Assembly (NCBI RefSeq): GCF_000768685.1
Contig: NZ_AVPK01000002.1
Coordinates: 124,001-188,000 of the forward strand
Source of the DNA: Knoellia subterranea KCTC 19937
GTDB lineage: Bacteria > Actinomycetota > Actinomycetes > Actinomycetales > Dermatophilaceae
Direction of reading: 5' to 3'
DNA length: 64,000 nucleotides
Under the pieces are notes generated by a model, which saw only the letters and a list, made by a program, of their open reading frames with translations, was not told where the DNA came from and searched no databases. Below are positions 17,500-27,167 of this stretch, piece after piece; within the stretch, counting starts at the first letter, position 1; each line of letters opens with the position of its first letter. Position numbers and translations under genes: made by a program.

Positions 17500-19518
17500 G
17501 TGGCGCTCGTGAGTTCCTCAGGTCGCGTGGTCAAACGCGTCATCCTCGGTCGAGCCATGCGCTCGGACCGACTCGGGGAGACGTTGCTCCCCAAGCGGTT
17601 GGCGCTCCCCGTGTTCGCCAGTGACGCCTTGTCGTCCGTGGCCTATGCGCCGGACGAGATCCTGCTGACCCTCGGCCTTGCGGGCGGCGCACTGGCCGCC
17701 ACCCATTCGTGGGAGATCGCACTCGCGGTGGTCGTCGTCATGGCGGTCGTCGTCATGAGCTATCGGCAGAACGTCCACGCCTATCCCTCCGGCGGCGGCG
17801 ACTACGAGGTGGCCAGCGTCAACCTCGGCCCCAAGGCCGGACTCACCGTGGGCAGTGCGCTGCTCGTCGACTACGTCCTCACGGTCGCCGTGTCCGTGTC
17901 GGCCGGGATCCAGAACGCCGCCTCCGCCTTCACCTTTCTGCGCGGCCACGAGGTGGCGGCCGCCGTCACCCTCGTCGTGCTGCTCACCGCGATGAACCTG
18001 CGGGGGGTCCGGGAGTCGGGCAAGGCCTTCGCGGTGCCCACCTACCTCTTCATGTTCACCGTGATCGGTATGGCGATCGTCGGCTTCTTCCGCGAGGCCG
18101 CGGGGACGCTCCCCAAGGCCGAGAGCGCGGCCTACGAGCTGGCGCCGGAGCCCGGCATGGGCACCCTCGGGACCGCCGCGATGGCGTTCCTGTTGCTGCG
18201 GGCCTTCTCCTCCGGATGTGCCGCGCTCACCGGTGTCGAGGCCATCTCCAACGGCGTGCCCGCCTTCCAGAAGCCCAAGAGCCGCAACGCCGCAACGACG
18301 CTGCTCCTCATGGGCAGCATCGCGATCTCGATGCTCGTGTCGATGATCGCGCTGGCCCTGTGGACCGACGTCAAGATCGCGGAGGATCCGGCCACCCAGC
18401 TCCTCAAGGACGGCGTTCCGGTCGGTGAGGGCCACGTCCAGGACACCGTCATGGGCCAGGTGGCCAAGGCGGTCTTCGACGGCTTCCACCCGGGCGTCGT
18501 CCTGGTGTCCATCGTCACCGGACTCATCCTCTTCCTCGCCGCCAACACCGCGTTCAACGGCTTCCCGGTCCTCGGCTCGATCCTGGCCCGCGATGGCTTC
18601 CTGCCGCGTCAGCTGCACACCCGCGGCGACCGCCTCGCCTACTCCAACGGCATCCTCATCCTGGCCGGAGCCGCTGCGGGACTCATCGCGATCTACGACG
18701 CCGAGGTCACCAAGCTCATCCAGCTCTACATCGTGGGTGTCTTCGTCTCGTTCACGCTGAGCCAGATCGGGATGATCCGGCACTGGAACCGCCACCTCGC
18801 CGTCGAGCGCAGTGGTCGCGAGCGTGCTCGCATGCACCGCAGCCGGATCATCAACGCGGTCGGGGCCGTCATGTCCGGCCTCGTCCTTCTGGTTGTCCTC
18901 GCCACCAAGTTCCTCCACGGTGCCGGCTTCGCCATCGCCGCAATGGCCGTGCTGTACGTGATCATGGTCGGCATCCGCAAGCACTACGACCACGTGCGCG
19001 ACGAGTTGACGGTCGTCCAGGGGGATACCAAGGCCCAGCTGCTGCCCTCGCGCGTGCACGCCATCGTGCTCGTCTCCAAGGTCCACAAGCCGACCCTGAG
19101 GGCCCTCGCCTATGCCCGCGCGACCCGTCCCTCGATCCTCGAAGCGGTGACCGTCGACGTCGACCCCGAGGAGACGAAGGCGCTCCAGCTCGAGTGGGAC
19201 AAGCGGGACATCCCCGTCCCGCTCAAGGCGCTGGACAGCCCCTACCGTGAGATCACGCGCCCGATCCTCGACTACGTGAAGTCGATCCGCTCGGGCAACC
19301 CGCGTGACCTCGTCGCGGTCTACATCCCCGAATACGTGCTGGGCCACTGGTGGGAACAGGTGCTGCACAACCAGAGCGCGCTGCGCCTCAAGGGGCGTCT
19401 GCTCTTCACACCCGGCGTCATGGTGTCGTCCGTCCCGTGGCAGCTCGCGTCGTCCGAGGGCTTCGAGGACCGCATGGACGGTCCCGTGGCCGGAGACGTC
19501 CGTCGAGGTGAGGGATGA
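17500..19518 (+). CDS. APC family permease
   Basis: About 672 residues. A 12-helix amino acid/polyamine/organocation transporter (LPVFASDALSSVAYAPDEILLTLGLAGG in helix 1, SGGGDYEVASVNLGP after helix 2) with a C-terminal cytoplasmic region of about 170 residues (QLLPSRVHAIVLVSKVHKPTLRALAYARATRPSILEAVTVD) resembling a universal-stress-like fold. Related actinobacterial proteins are neighbours of the TrkA pair, so a link to ion or osmotic balance is inferred; the substrate is unknown. Starts GTG 17500 or GTG 17509; TAGAGT at 17496-17501 makes the second more likely if the message is leaderless. Ends in an ATGA overlap with the methyltransferase gene. Confidence 0.82.
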   Translation: MALVSSSGRVVKRVILGRAMRSDRLGETLLPKRLALPVFASDALSSVAYAPDEILLTLGLAGGALAATHSWEIALAVVVVMAVVVMSYRQNVHAYPSGGGDYEVASVNLGPKAGLTVGSALLVDYVLTVAVSVSAGIQNAASAFTFLRGHEVAAAVTLVVLLTAMNLRGVRESGKAFAVPTYLFMFTVIGMAIVGFFREAAGTLPKAESAAYELAPEPGMGTLGTAAMAFLLLRAFSSGCAALTGVEAISNGVPAFQKPKSRNAATTLLLMGSIAISMLVSMIALALWTDVKIAEDPATQLLKDGVPVGEGHVQDTVMGQVAKAVFDGFHPGVVLVSIVTGLILFLAANTAFNGFPVLGSILARDGFLPRQLHTRGDRLAYSNGILILAGAAAGLIAIYDAEVTKLIQLYIVGVFVSFTLSQIGMIRHWNRHLAVERSGRERARMHRSRIINAVGAVMSGLVLLVVLATKFLHGAGFAIAAMAVLYVIMVGIRKHYDHVRDELTVVQGDTKAQLLPSRVHAIVLVSKVHKPTLRALAYARATRPSILEAVTVDVDPEETKALQLEWDKRDIPVPLKALDSPYREITRPILDYVKSIRSGNPRDLVAVYIPEYVLGHWWEQVLHNQSALRLKGRLLFTPGVMVSSVPWQLASSEGFEDRMDGPVAGDVRRGEG

Positions 19519-20795
19519 GCGACCTCGCAATCGGTGACGAGGTCGAGGTCGAGGCAGGGCCCATCGCCCACGGCGGTTTCGTCGTCGCCCGCCACGAGGG
19601 TCGCGTCCTCTTCGTCCGGCACGCACTCCCGGGGGAGCGGGTCCGGGCGCGCATCACCGAAGGCGGTCCGGGAGTCCGCTTCCAGCGCGCGGACGCGATC
19701 GAGGTCCTCGACGCCTCGTCGTCGCGCGTCACTCCTCCCTGCCCGTATGCCGGCCCCGGACTCTGCGGTGGCTGCGACTTCCAGCACGTGGCCCTTGACG
19801 AGCAGCGCCGCCTCAAGGCGGCCGTCGTCGAGGAGCAGCTGCGCCGACTGGCGCACATCGAGCGGGACGTCGTCGTCGAGCCGGTCCCCGGAGACACCGG
19901 CGGGCTGCGGTGGCGCTCCCGCACCGAGTTCGCCGTTGGACCTGATGGTCGCGCAGGCATGCGGCGCCACCGCTCCCACGACCTCCTGGCGATCGACGAC
20001 TGCCTCATCGCGAGCGAGCGGGTCGTGGAAACCGGTGTCCTGCAGGGCAATTGGCTGGGTGAGAAGGCCGTCGACGTCGTCGCCCCGAGCGAAGGGCCGG
20101 CCGTCATTGTGCGGGTTCCCACTGATGAGGCCGACGCGCCGGTAGTCACCGAAACCGTTGCGGCACAGGCACTCTCGCGTGATTTCGATGTGAGTGCCCG
20201 GGGCTTCTGGCAGGTCCACCCGGGCGCCGCCGCCACCTTCGTCGACGCCGTGATCGACGGCTTGCGTCCGCAGCCGGGGGAGCGGTGCCTCGACCTCTAC
20301 GCCGGGGTCGGCGTCTTCGCGTCGGCACTCGCGCAGGCCGTGGGGGAGAACGGACAGGTCATTGCCATCGAGTCCGACGCCACGGCCGTGGCGCAGGCTC
20401 GGCTCAACGTCGAGTCCACGCCATGGGTGAACTACGTGCAGGGTCGGGTCGACCACGTCTTCGGGGTCGAGTCGACCGGCCGCGTCGCTGGCTCCCGCAA
20501 GGGTGGACGTCGACGGAGCGGGCCGCGCCGCCCGAACAGCGCGATGCCACCGAGTGCTGACCTCGTCGTCCTGGATCCACCGCGCACCGGGGCCGGCAAG
20601 GCAGTGATCGGTGCGGTCGCCGCACTCGCCCCGAGGGTTCTTGCCTACGTCGCCTGCGACCCGGCCGCCCTGGCTCGTGACACGGCCTACCTCGTCGAGC
20701 GAGGCTACGCTCTGGGCTCACTGCGTGCCTTCGATGCCTTTCCCATGACGCACCACATCGAGTGTGTGGCGATCTTCGAGCGCGACGAGACGTGA
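19515..20795 (+). CDS. TrmA/RumA-family RNA uracil-C5 methyltransferase
   Basis: 426 residues. A TRAM domain (residues about 5-60) is followed by an iron-sulfur cysteine group (PPCPYAGPGLCGGCDFQHV, C-x6-C-x2-C), then a Rossmann methyltransferase with CLDLYAGVGVFASALA and DLVVLDPPRTGAGK, and the catalytic cysteine in YVACDPAALARD. Transfers methyl from S-adenosylmethionine to uridine in tRNA or 23S rRNA; which site is not decidable here. A basic insert (GSRKGGRRRSGPRRPN) lies before the DPP motif. Overlaps the permease by 4 bp and the next gene by 4 bp. Confidence 0.88.
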   Translation: MSDLAIGDEVEVEAGPIAHGGFVVARHEGRVLFVRHALPGERVRARITEGGPGVRFQRADAIEVLDASSSRVTPPCPYAGPGLCGGCDFQHVALDEQRRLKAAVVEEQLRRLAHIERDVVVEPVPGDTGGLRWRSRTEFAVGPDGRAGMRRHRSHDLLAIDDCLIASERVVETGVLQGNWLGEKAVDVVAPSEGPAVIVRVPTDEADAPVVTETVAAQALSRDFDVSARGFWQVHPGAAATFVDAVIDGLRPQPGERCLDLYAGVGVFASALAQAVGENGQVIAIESDATAVAQARLNVESTPWVNYVQGRVDHVFGVESTGRVAGSRKGGRRRSGPRRPNSAMPPSADLVVLDPPRTGAGKAVIGAVAALAPRVLAYVACDPAALARDTAYLVERGYALGSLRAFDAFPMTHHIECVAIFERDET

Positions 20796-21700
20796 CCACC
20801 GAAGGCGGGCACCCGGCATACCGGATTCTTGACGCCGGAACCCGCGCGTTCTGGCGCACGGTCGGTCGACGGATCGATCTCGACGGTGCCGATTCGTGGC
20901 TGCGAGGTCCGGCAGCGGACGCCGGAGTCATCGGGCCCTCCTGGCTCGACGCGGCCGCGGCGTCGGTGTCCGGCAGCGTCGAGCGCCACCCCGACAACGG
21001 CCTGCTGCCGGACCTCGCGGTCCTCGATGGGCCGGACTTCTGTGTGGCCGACGTGGACCCTCTCGTGCGCGACTTCTACGAGCACACGGGTGCGTGGACG
21101 ATGGACGCCTGGTCGAGCTGGTCGCCGGTGTTCCACCCGGGCGGGATGCTCATCGAGCACCTCTTCGGGCGGCGGCTCCAACAGCTCGCCCTTCCGGTGC
21201 AACCACTCGACGTGAGCCACGGAATCGACAGCGAGATCGTCGCGATTCGGGACGCGGGCGGCGCACAGGTGTGGGCTGCGTGGCTGCGTCGCCTTCGCAG
21301 GACCGGCCAGTTCCTGTTCAGCGGTGCGTATGCCGTTCGCACCCTTCCGGGGTCCGCGCAGCCGAGTGTCCACGTCACCTTCCCGCTCGAGAAGGGGAAC
21401 GTGCAGGTGTTCCTGCGGCCGCACGTGCGGGCCGATGGTGCCCTCCTGCTCTCGTCGGGGCGGGGGAGCCATGGGGCGGACGGGGCGTATGTGCTCGTTC
21501 ACGGTGCGGGATCTGTCGGCTGGGCGGCGCGAGTGCCGATCCACGAGTCCTTCACGCTGTATCGCGACGAGCGCGGCGAGCTCCGCACCGACCACGAACT
21601 CCGCGTCGGCCGGGCTCGCGCACTCCGCCTCCACTATCGGATGCGGCGTGGGAAGGTTGGACAGGACGAGGCATCCGATAGTATCTTGACGTCAAGATAA
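20792..21700 (+). CDS. Conserved hypothetical protein downstream of the RNA methyltransferase
   Basis: 302 residues, not recognised as a named family. The N-terminus reads VTTEGGHPAYRILDAGTRAFWRTVGRRIDLDGADSWLRG. A central part (YEHTGAWTMDAWSSWSPVFHPGGMLIEHLFGRRLQQL) and VHVTFPLEKGNVQVFLRPHVRADGALLLSSG look beta-rich and soluble. No signal peptide, membrane helix or obvious catalytic motif. Begins at a GTGA overlap with the methyltransferase, which argues for shared transcription. Its stop lies inside the palindrome that precedes aconitase. Confidence 0.6.
   Translation: MTTEGGHPAYRILDAGTRAFWRTVGRRIDLDGADSWLRGPAADAGVIGPSWLDAAAASVSGSVERHPDNGLLPDLAVLDGPDFCVADVDPLVRDFYEHTGAWTMDAWSSWSPVFHPGGMLIEHLFGRRLQQLALPVQPLDVSHGIDSEIVAIRDAGGAQVWAAWLRRLRRTGQFLFSGAYAVRTLPGSAQPSVHVTFPLEKGNVQVFLRPHVRADGALLLSSGRGSHGADGAYVLVHGAGSVGWAARVPIHESFTLYRDERGELRTDHELRVGRARALRLHYRMRRGKVGQDEASDSILTSR
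21682..21699. promoter_or_regulatory. 18-bp palindromic operator upstream of aconitase
   Basis: TATCTTGACGTCAAGATA is a perfect palindrome 50 bp before the acnA start, overlapping the end of the preceding gene. Its length and symmetry fit a dimeric repressor; the protein is not identified. A possible minus-35 (TTGGAC at about 21657) lies upstream, which would place the palindrome at or just after the -10. Confidence 0.6.
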
Positions 21701-21749
21701 TTCGGTGGACCGATCAGACACGCGATGACGCGCGGAAGGGAGCAGGCTC

Positions 21750-24548
21750 GTGACGAGCACTGACAGCTTCAAGGCACACGGCGAACTCCAGGTGGGCGAC
21801 AAGGCCTACGACATCTACCGACTGGCTGCGGTCGAGGGCAGTGAGACCCTCCCGTTCAGCCTCAAGGTCCTCCTCGAGAACCTCCTGCGGACCGAGGACG
21901 GCGCCAACATCACGGCCGACCACATCCGGGCCCTCGGTGGCTGGGACGAGAACGCCGAGCCCGACACCGAGATCCAGTTCACGCCCGGTCGCGTGATCAT
22001 GCAGGACTTCACCGGCGTGCCCTGCGTCGTCGACCTCGCGACGATGCGTGAGGCCGTCGCCGACCTCGGTGGCAACCCGGAAAAGATCAACCCGCTGGCG
22101 CCGGCCGAGCTCGTCATCGACCACTCCGTCATCATCGACGTCTTCGGTCGCCAGGACGCGTTCGAGCGCAACGTCGAGATCGAGTACGAGCGCAACAACG
22201 AGCGCTACAAGTTCCTCCGCTGGGGCCAGACCGCGTTCGACGACTTCAAGGTCGTCCCGCCGGGCACCGGCATCGTCCACCAGGTCAACATCGAGCACCT
22301 GGCCCGCACGGTCATGACCCGTGAGATCGACGGAGCAACGGTCGCCTACCCGGACACCTGCGTCGGCACCGACTCGCACACGACGATGGTCAACGGCCTC
22401 GGCGTCCTCGGCTGGGGAGTCGGCGGCATCGAGGCCGAGGCGGCCATGCTCGGCCAGCCCGTCTCCATGCTCATCCCGCGCGTCGTCGGCTTCAAGCTCT
22501 CGGGCTCGATCCCGGAGGGTGCGACCGCGACCGACGTCGTCCTCACGATCACCGAGATGCTGCGCAAGCACGGTGTCGTCGGCAAGTTCGTCGAGTTCTA
22601 CGGCGACGGCGTCGCCCAGGTCCCGCTGGCCAACCGCGCCACCATCGGCAACATGAGCCCGGAGTTCGGTTCGACCTGCGCGATCTTCCCGATCGACTCG
22701 GTCACCATCGACTACCTCCGCCTCACCGGCCGCTCCGAGGAGTCGCTCGCGCTCGTCGAGGCGTACGCCAAGGAGCAGGGCATGTGGCTCAACGCCGGCC
22801 CGGACCAGCCCGAGGCCCGCTACTCCGAGCGGCTCGAGCTCGACCTCTCGAGCGTCGTGCCCTCGATCGCCGGCCCGAAGCGCCCGCAGGACCGCATCGC
22901 GCTCACCGACGCCAAGGAGTCCTTCCGCAAGGTGCTGCCCACCTACGTCTCGCACCACGAGGGTGACGACGGCACGGCGAGCTCGTTCCCGGCGAGCGAC
23001 CCGACGCCCCAGGGCTCGCCCGACGGCCAGAACGGCGGCGACAAGCCGGCCGACGAGGGCAACGGCTCGGACCGCCCGACCCAGAAGGTCGCCATCACGA
23101 TCAACGGCCAGGAGGCCGAGGTCGACCACGGCATCGTCGCCATCGCGTCGATCACGTCGTGCACCAACACGTCCAACCCGTCGGTGATGATGGCCGCGGC
23201 CATGCTCGCCAAGAACGCGGTGGAGCGCGGTCTCACCGTCGCCCCGTGGGTCAAGACGTCGATGGCTCCGGGCTCCAAGGTCGTCACCGGCTACTACGAC
23301 AAGGCCGGCATGTGGCCCTACCTCGAGAAGCTCGGCTTCCACCTCGTCGGTTACGGCTGCACGACCTGCATCGGCAACTCGGGCCCGATCATCGACGAGG
23401 TGAGCAAGGCCGTGAACGACAACGACCTTGCCGTCGTCTCGGTCCTCTCGGGCAACCGCAACTTCGAGGGTCGCATCAACCCCGACGTGAAGATGAACTA
23501 CCTCGCGTCGCCGCCGCTCGTCATCGCCTACGCGCTGGCCGGGACGATGGACTTCGACTTCGAGACCGATGCGCTCGGCAAGGACACGGACGGCAACGAC
23601 GTCTTCCTCAAGGACATCTGGCCGGCCCCCGCTGATGTCGAGGCGACCATCGCCGGTGCAATCAGCCAGGAGCTGTTCACCAAGGACTACGCCGACGTCT
23701 TCGCCGGTGACGAGCGCTGGCAGTCGCTGCCCACGCCCGAGGGCAACACCTTCGAGTGGGACGCCGAGTCGACCTACGTCCGCAAGCCCCCGTACTTCGA
23801 CGGCATGCAGATGGAGACGACCCCCGTCACCGACATCGAGGGCGCGCGCGTCCTCGCCAAGCTCGGCGACTCGGTCACGACCGACCACATCAGCCCGGCC
23901 GGTGCCATCAAGACCGACAGCCCTGCAGGCAAGTACCTCGCCGAGCACGGTGTCGAGCGCAAGGACTTCAACTCCTACGGCTCGCGTCGCGGCAACCACG
24001 AGGTCATGATCCGTGGGACGTTCGCCAACATCCGCCTCAAGAACCTCCTGCTCGACGGCGTCGAGGGTGGCTTCACCCGCGACTTCACCCAGGGCGGCGA
24101 GCAGAGCACCATCTTCGACGCGTCGGCGAACTACCAGGCCGCGGGCACCCCGCTCGTCATCCTGGCCGGCAAGGAGTACGGCTCGGGCTCCTCACGTGAC
24201 TGGGCGGCCAAGGGCACCGCACTCCTCGGTGTCCGCGCCGTCATCACCGAGAGCTACGAGCGCATCCACCGCTCCAACCTCATCGGCATGGGCGTCATCC
24301 CGCTCCAGTTCCCGCAGGGCGAGAACGCGGACTCCCTCGGCCTCGACGGCACCGAGACCTTCTCGATCTCGGGGATCACCGAGCTCAACGAGGGCCGCAC
24401 GCCCAAGACGGTGAAGGTCGCCGCGTCCCGAGAGGGCAAGGATGACGTCACCTTCGACGCGGTGGTGCGTATCGACACCCCCGGTGAGGCCGACTACTAC
24501 CGCAACGGCGGCATCCTCCAGTACGTCCTCCGCTCACTCGTGAAGTAA
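21750..24548 (+). CDS. acnA: Aconitate hydratase A
   Basis: 932 residues. Interconverts citrate and isocitrate in the TCA cycle. The [4Fe-4S] cysteines are in [12 protein letters not shown] and [13 protein letters not shown]; substrate contacts include DSHTTM (residues about 208-213) and the C-terminal swivel domain [16 protein letters not shown] low-complexity insert of about 40 residues (near 405-445, Gly/Asp/Pro-rich) matches the longer actinobacterial form. GTG 21750 has a GGAAGGGAG ribosome site about 8 bp upstream. The palindrome at 21682-21699 probably regulates it, and a strong palindromic terminator follows. Confidence 0.95.
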   Translation: MTSTDSFKAHGELQVGDKAYDIYRLAAVEGSETLPFSLKVLLENLLRTEDGANITADHIRALGGWDENAEPDTEIQFTPGRVIMQDFTGVPCVVDLATMREAVADLGGNPEKINPLAPAELVIDHSVIIDVFGRQDAFERNVEIEYERNNERYKFLRWGQTAFDDFKVVPPGTGIVHQVNIEHLARTVMTREIDGATVAYPDTCVGTDSHTTMVNGLGVLGWGVGGIEAEAAMLGQPVSMLIPRVVGFKLSGSIPEGATATDVVLTITEMLRKHGVVGKFVEFYGDGVAQVPLANRATIGNMSPEFGSTCAIFPIDSVTIDYLRLTGRSEESLALVEAYAKEQGMWLNAGPDQPEARYSERLELDLSSVVPSIAGPKRPQDRIALTDAKESFRKVLPTYVSHHEGDDGTASSFPASDPTPQGSPDGQNGGDKPADEGNGSDRPTQKVAITINGQEAEVDHGIVAIASITSCTNTSNPSVMMAAAMLAKNAVERGLTVAPWVKTSMAPGSKVVTGYYDKAGMWPYLEKLGFHLVGYGCTTCIGNSGPIIDEVSKAVNDNDLAVVSVLSGNRNFEGRINPDVKMNYLASPPLVIAYALAGTMDFDFETDALGKDTDGNDVFLKDIWPAPADVEATIAGAISQELFTKDYADVFAGDERWQSLPTPEGNTFEWDAESTYVRKPPYFDGMQMETTPVTDIEGARVLAKLGDSVTTDHISPAGAIKTDSPAGKYLAEHGVERKDFNSYGSRRGNHEVMIRGTFANIRLKNLLLDGVEGGFTRDFTQGGEQSTIFDASANYQAAGTPLVILAGKEYGSGSSRDWAAKGTALLGVRAVITESYERIHRSNLIGMGVIPLQFPQGENADSLGLDGTETFSISGITELNEGRTPKTVKVAASREGKDDVTFDAVVRIDTPGEADYYRNGGILQYVLRSLVK

Positions 24549-24572
24549 CCGCGAGGACGTCGCAAAGACGAA

Positions 24573-24612
24573 GACGCCCGTATGCCGTGAGCTCACGGCA
24601 TACGGGCGTCTC
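24573..24612. terminator. 40-bp perfect palindrome after acnA
   Basis: A perfect 40-bp palindrome with the octamer pair GTATGCCG (24581-24588) and CGGCATAC (24597-24604) in its arms. It starts 25 bp after the acnA stop. No T-run follows, but a stem of this strength probably ends transcription and insulates the toxin-antitoxin pair. Confidence 0.7.
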
Positions 24613-24668
24613 GCGTCTCCCGCTGCTCAGGGGCGAAGCGGTCCGGCCATTGGAGAGGTGGGGCAATA

Positions 24669-24686
24669 TGGCTACACTTGTAGCCA
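24669..24686. promoter_or_regulatory. Toxin-antitoxin autoregulatory operator overlapping the -10
   Basis: TGGCTACACTTGTAGCCA is an 18-bp inverted repeat (9 bp arms, only the central CT unpaired). It contains the hexamer TACACT (24673-24678), which ends 7 bp before the ATG. An antitoxin bound here would cover both promoter and start codon. Confidence 0.7.
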
Positions 24687-24967
24687 TGAGTGTGACCCCA
24701 GAGATGGCCCTGCGAGAGGTGAAGAACCGCCTGTCCGAGGTCGTGGACCAGGTCGAGCGTGAGCACGATCGTGTCGTCATCACGAGGCACGGCAAGCCGG
24801 CAGCAGTCGTCATCAGCACGGATGACCTCGCCTCGCTGGAGGAGACGCTTGAGGTCGTCGGTCGGCCGAAGTTGGTCCGTCAGATCAGCGAGAGCCTTGC
24901 TGACCTCGCATCCGGTGAGGTCGGGGTCCTCAGCAAGGACGAACTCCTGGCGAGTCTTCGTCCCTGA
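24686..24967 (+). CDS. Phd/YefM-family antitoxin
   Basis: 93 residues. MSVTPEMALREVKNRLSEVVDQVEREHDRVVITRHGKPAAVVISTDDLASLEETLEV is the Phd/YefM DNA-binding fold; the C-terminus should wrap the toxin. The start at 24686, not an upstream ATG at 24668, is chosen because the latter lies inside the operator/promoter and adds no conserved residues. The stop overlaps the toxin start (TGATG), so the toxin is made by coupled translation. Confidence 0.88.
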   Translation: MSVTPEMALREVKNRLSEVVDQVEREHDRVVITRHGKPAAVVISTDDLASLEETLEVVGRPKLVRQISESLADLASGEVGVLSKDELLASLRP

Positions 24968-25224
24968 TGCCAGAGCCGTCCGACGTCGCCTGGACGCCCA
25001 CGGCGAAGCGTGCCCTGCAGAGGCTGCCAGAGAAGGTCGCCACCGCAGCGATCGAGTTCATCTACGGCCCCTTGGCGCAGAACCCCCATCGCGTGGGCAA
25101 GGCCCTGCGTTTCGAGCTCGAAGGTCTCCACAGTGCCCGCCGGGGTGATTACCGGGTGATCTTCCGGATCGAGGTTCACGTCACGATCGTGGCGATCGAA
25201 CACCGTGCCGACTCATACCGCTGA
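24967..25224 (+). CDS. RelE/ParE-family toxin
   Basis: 85 residues. VAWTPTAKRALQRLPEKVATAAIEFIYGPLAQNPHRVGKALRFELEGLHSARRGDYRVIFRIE is the RelE fold, including the RRGDYRVIF strand typical of the mRNA-cleaving branch. Expected to cleave mRNA at the ribosome when the antitoxin is degraded; activity is inferred from the family. The reading frame looks intact. Confidence 0.88.
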   Translation: MPEPSDVAWTPTAKRALQRLPEKVATAAIEFIYGPLAQNPHRVGKALRFELEGLHSARRGDYRVIFRIEVHVTIVAIEHRADSYR

Positions 25225-25252
25225 CAACCCCTCAGGGCGGGCCGAAGTGAGG

Positions 25253-25780
25253 TCAGCCCATGGTCTTCTGGCCGTCGAGGGCCTCGCGGATGATGTCGGC
25301 GTGACCGGAGTGCTGGGAGGTCTCGGCAATGATGTGCAGGATCGAGCGTCGAGCGCTGCGGACCGCACCTTCCTCGAACCACGGCGCCTTGGGCAAGGGC
25401 TGCGTGGCGCTGAGATCGGGGAGTGACTCGACGAGGGCGTCGGTGCGCGCCGCCACCTCCTCGTAGTCGGCCAGCAGTCCGGCGAGGGTCTCGTCCTCGG
25501 TCATGCGATGCGAGTTCTGGAACGCGACCACCTCGGGCGGAGGGTTGCTCCAGTCGACGTTCTCCCAGTCGATGTCGGGGGTGTCCCGAGGCCCGTCGAC
25601 GATGAACCGGGCCCACTCGGCCTCGGTCTGGGCGACGTGCTTGATGAGGCCGCCGAGCGTCAGCTCGCTGACCGTGGTGCGCTCACGCGCCTGCTCGTCG
25701 GTGAGGTCCTGGGTGGTGAAGCGGAGGAACCTGCGGTGCTGTCGGAGGGACTCGATGAGGTCTGCGCGTTCGCTGTCCAT
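25253..25780 (-). CDS. DinB/DUF664-type protein
   Basis: 175 residues with the four-helix DinB fold: MDSERADLIESLRQHRRFLRFTTQDLTDEQA, a first metal-ligand histidine in GLIKHVAQTEAEWARF, and a second pair near the C-terminus in HIIAETSQHSGHADIIREALDG. Members bind metal and several act as thiol transferases; in actinobacteria mycothiol is the likely thiol, by inference. The minus-strand hexamer TAGCGT ends 6 bp before the ATG. Upstream of it lies a short repeat region shared with 54613-54634. Confidence 0.8.
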   Translation of the reverse strand: MDSERADLIESLRQHRRFLRFTTQDLTDEQARERTTVSELTLGGLIKHVAQTEAEWARFIVDGPRDTPDIDWENVDWSNPPPEVVAFQNSHRMTEDETLAGLLADYEEVAARTDALVESLPDLSATQPLPKAPWFEEGAVRSARRSILHIIAETSQHSGHADIIREALDGQKTMG

Positions 25781-25847
25781 GGTTCGACGCTAGTGGCCGG
25801 GCCCGACAGCCGCCCGTCGGCGCACCAACATGCTGACGTCCACTCTC

Positions 25848-25900
25848 CGAACTCACAGTCAGTGGGACGGGGAGTGCGCCAAGTCACAATCAGTGGGCGG
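25848..25900. repeat. Short direct repeats, CAGTGGG family
   Basis: Two tandem related units at 25848-25870 and 25878-25900 share the core CANTCAGTGGG preceded by AASTCA. A third relative is at 54613-54634 (AAGTCGCCATCAGTC). They lie between genes, the second running into the last codons of the siroheme synthase gene. Confidence 0.4.
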
Positions 25901-27113
25901 TATGGGCGAGGGTGACGACGTCGCCGACGACGATGACCGCGGGGGAGCGGACGCCACGTGACGCTGCCAGGCCGGCGATGTCGTCGAGTGTGCCGAGGGT
26001 GACCCGCTGCTCGGGTGTCCATCCGCGCTCGATGATCGCGACGGGGCAGTCGGCCGGGCGGCCCTGTGCCACAAGGGTGTTCGCTGTTTCCTCGAGGCCT
26101 GAAACCCCCATGAGGAGCACGAGCGTGTGGTCCGTTCCCGGGTGCAGCGCCGGCAACTGTTCGTGGCCGGTGACCACGGTGAACGACTTCGCCAGTCCGC
26201 GGTGGGTCACCGGGATCCCAGCGGCGGCAGGGACCGAGATGGCGCTCGTGACACCGGGAACGACTTCGACCGGTATGCCGTGTGCCTCGCATGCGAGGCG
26301 TTCCTCGCCTCCGCGTCCGAGGACGTACGGATCGCCGCCCTTGAGACGGACGACGCCCAGACCGCGCTGTGCCTCCTCGACGAGGATGTCGTTGATGCGG
26401 TGCTGGGGGACCGGGTGGTGGCCCGGGGTCTTGCCGACGTCGATGACACGGACGGACCCGGGCAGGCGCGACACGACGCCTCTCGGGGCGAGGCGGTCGA
26501 TGACGACGACGTCGGCGCTCGCCAGAAGCTCGTGGGCGCGGGTAGTGAGGAGCCCGTCCCCGCCGGGTCCGCCGCCGACGAGGGCGACCCAGCCGGTGTC
26601 GCGCGGGCGGTGGCGGCGGAGGTCGAGCTCGCCGGTGCGGAGCGCGAGGTCGATGCCGTTGCGCACCGTCGCGGCGAGGACGGGGTCGCCGCCACCATGG
26701 ACCGCCACCTGGACCGTGCCGTCGGCGGTCGTCACGGAAGTGCGGGCAAGGACGCTCGCACGCGTCGCCCGGGCGTCGGTGGCGTCGATGCACCAGATCC
26801 GGAGGTTCTGGGCGTCGGCTCCGATGGTCGAGTCGACGTCGGGGTCGCCGGTGGCGGTGTGGACCAGCCACGCGCCGTCGAGGTCGGCCGGCCCGGCGTA
26901 GTCGCGTTGCAGCCACTCCACGCGATCCGGGTGCTCGGCGACGAGGTCGAGGACCTCCTCGCACGCCCAGGGGGTGACGACCCGAACGATGGCACCCTCG
27001 TCGAGGAAGGTGCGCAGTCGTCGTCCGGTCACCGGCCCGCCGCCGAAGACGGCGACGAGGCGGCCGGTCAGGTCGAGGGCGACCGGCAGCGCGCCCTTAG
27101 GAGGAGTCGACAC
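25890..27113 (-). CDS. cysG: Siroheme synthase (precorrin-2 dehydrogenase / uroporphyrinogen-III methyltransferase)
   Basis: 407 residues. Residues 1-140 resemble the NAD-dependent precorrin-2 dehydrogenase/ferrochelatase part (LVAVFGGGPVTGRRLRTFL). Residues about 160-400 are the SAM-dependent uroporphyrinogen-III C-methyltransferase: VALVGGGPGGDGLLT, VVIDRL, RLKGGDPYVLGRGGEE, and GVTSAISVPAAAGIPVTHRG. Together they make siroheme, the cofactor of the neighbouring sulfite reductase. GTG start. It is 54 bp after cysN in the same direction, with a hairpin in the gap. Confidence 0.9.
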   Translation of the reverse strand: MSTPPKGALPVALDLTGRLVAVFGGGPVTGRRLRTFLDEGAIVRVVTPWACEEVLDLVAEHPDRVEWLQRDYAGPADLDGAWLVHTATGDPDVDSTIGADAQNLRIWCIDATDARATRASVLARTSVTTADGTVQVAVHGGGDPVLAATVRNGIDLALRTGELDLRRHRPRDTGWVALVGGGPGGDGLLTTRAHELLASADVVVIDRLAPRGVVSRLPGSVRVIDVGKTPGHHPVPQHRINDILVEEAQRGLGVVRLKGGDPYVLGRGGEERLACEAHGIPVEVVPGVTSAISVPAAAGIPVTHRGLAKSFTVVTGHEQLPALHPGTDHTLVLLMGVSGLEETANTLVAQGRPADCPVAIIERGWTPEQRVTLGTLDDIAGLAASRGVRSPAVIVVGDVVTLAHTAH

Positions 27114-27142
27114 CGTGCCTCCAGGCGTGGCGTTGGGGGGTG

Positions 27143-27165
27143 CACGGGGGGCGGAGCCCCCCGTG
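27143..27165. terminator. G/C-rich hairpin between cysN and cysG
   Basis: CACGGGGGGC and GCCCCCCGTG form a 10-bp stem with a 3-base loop, 2 bp after the cysN stop. Without a T-tract it may attenuate rather than stop transcription into the siroheme gene. Confidence 0.6.
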
Positions 27166-27167
27166 GG

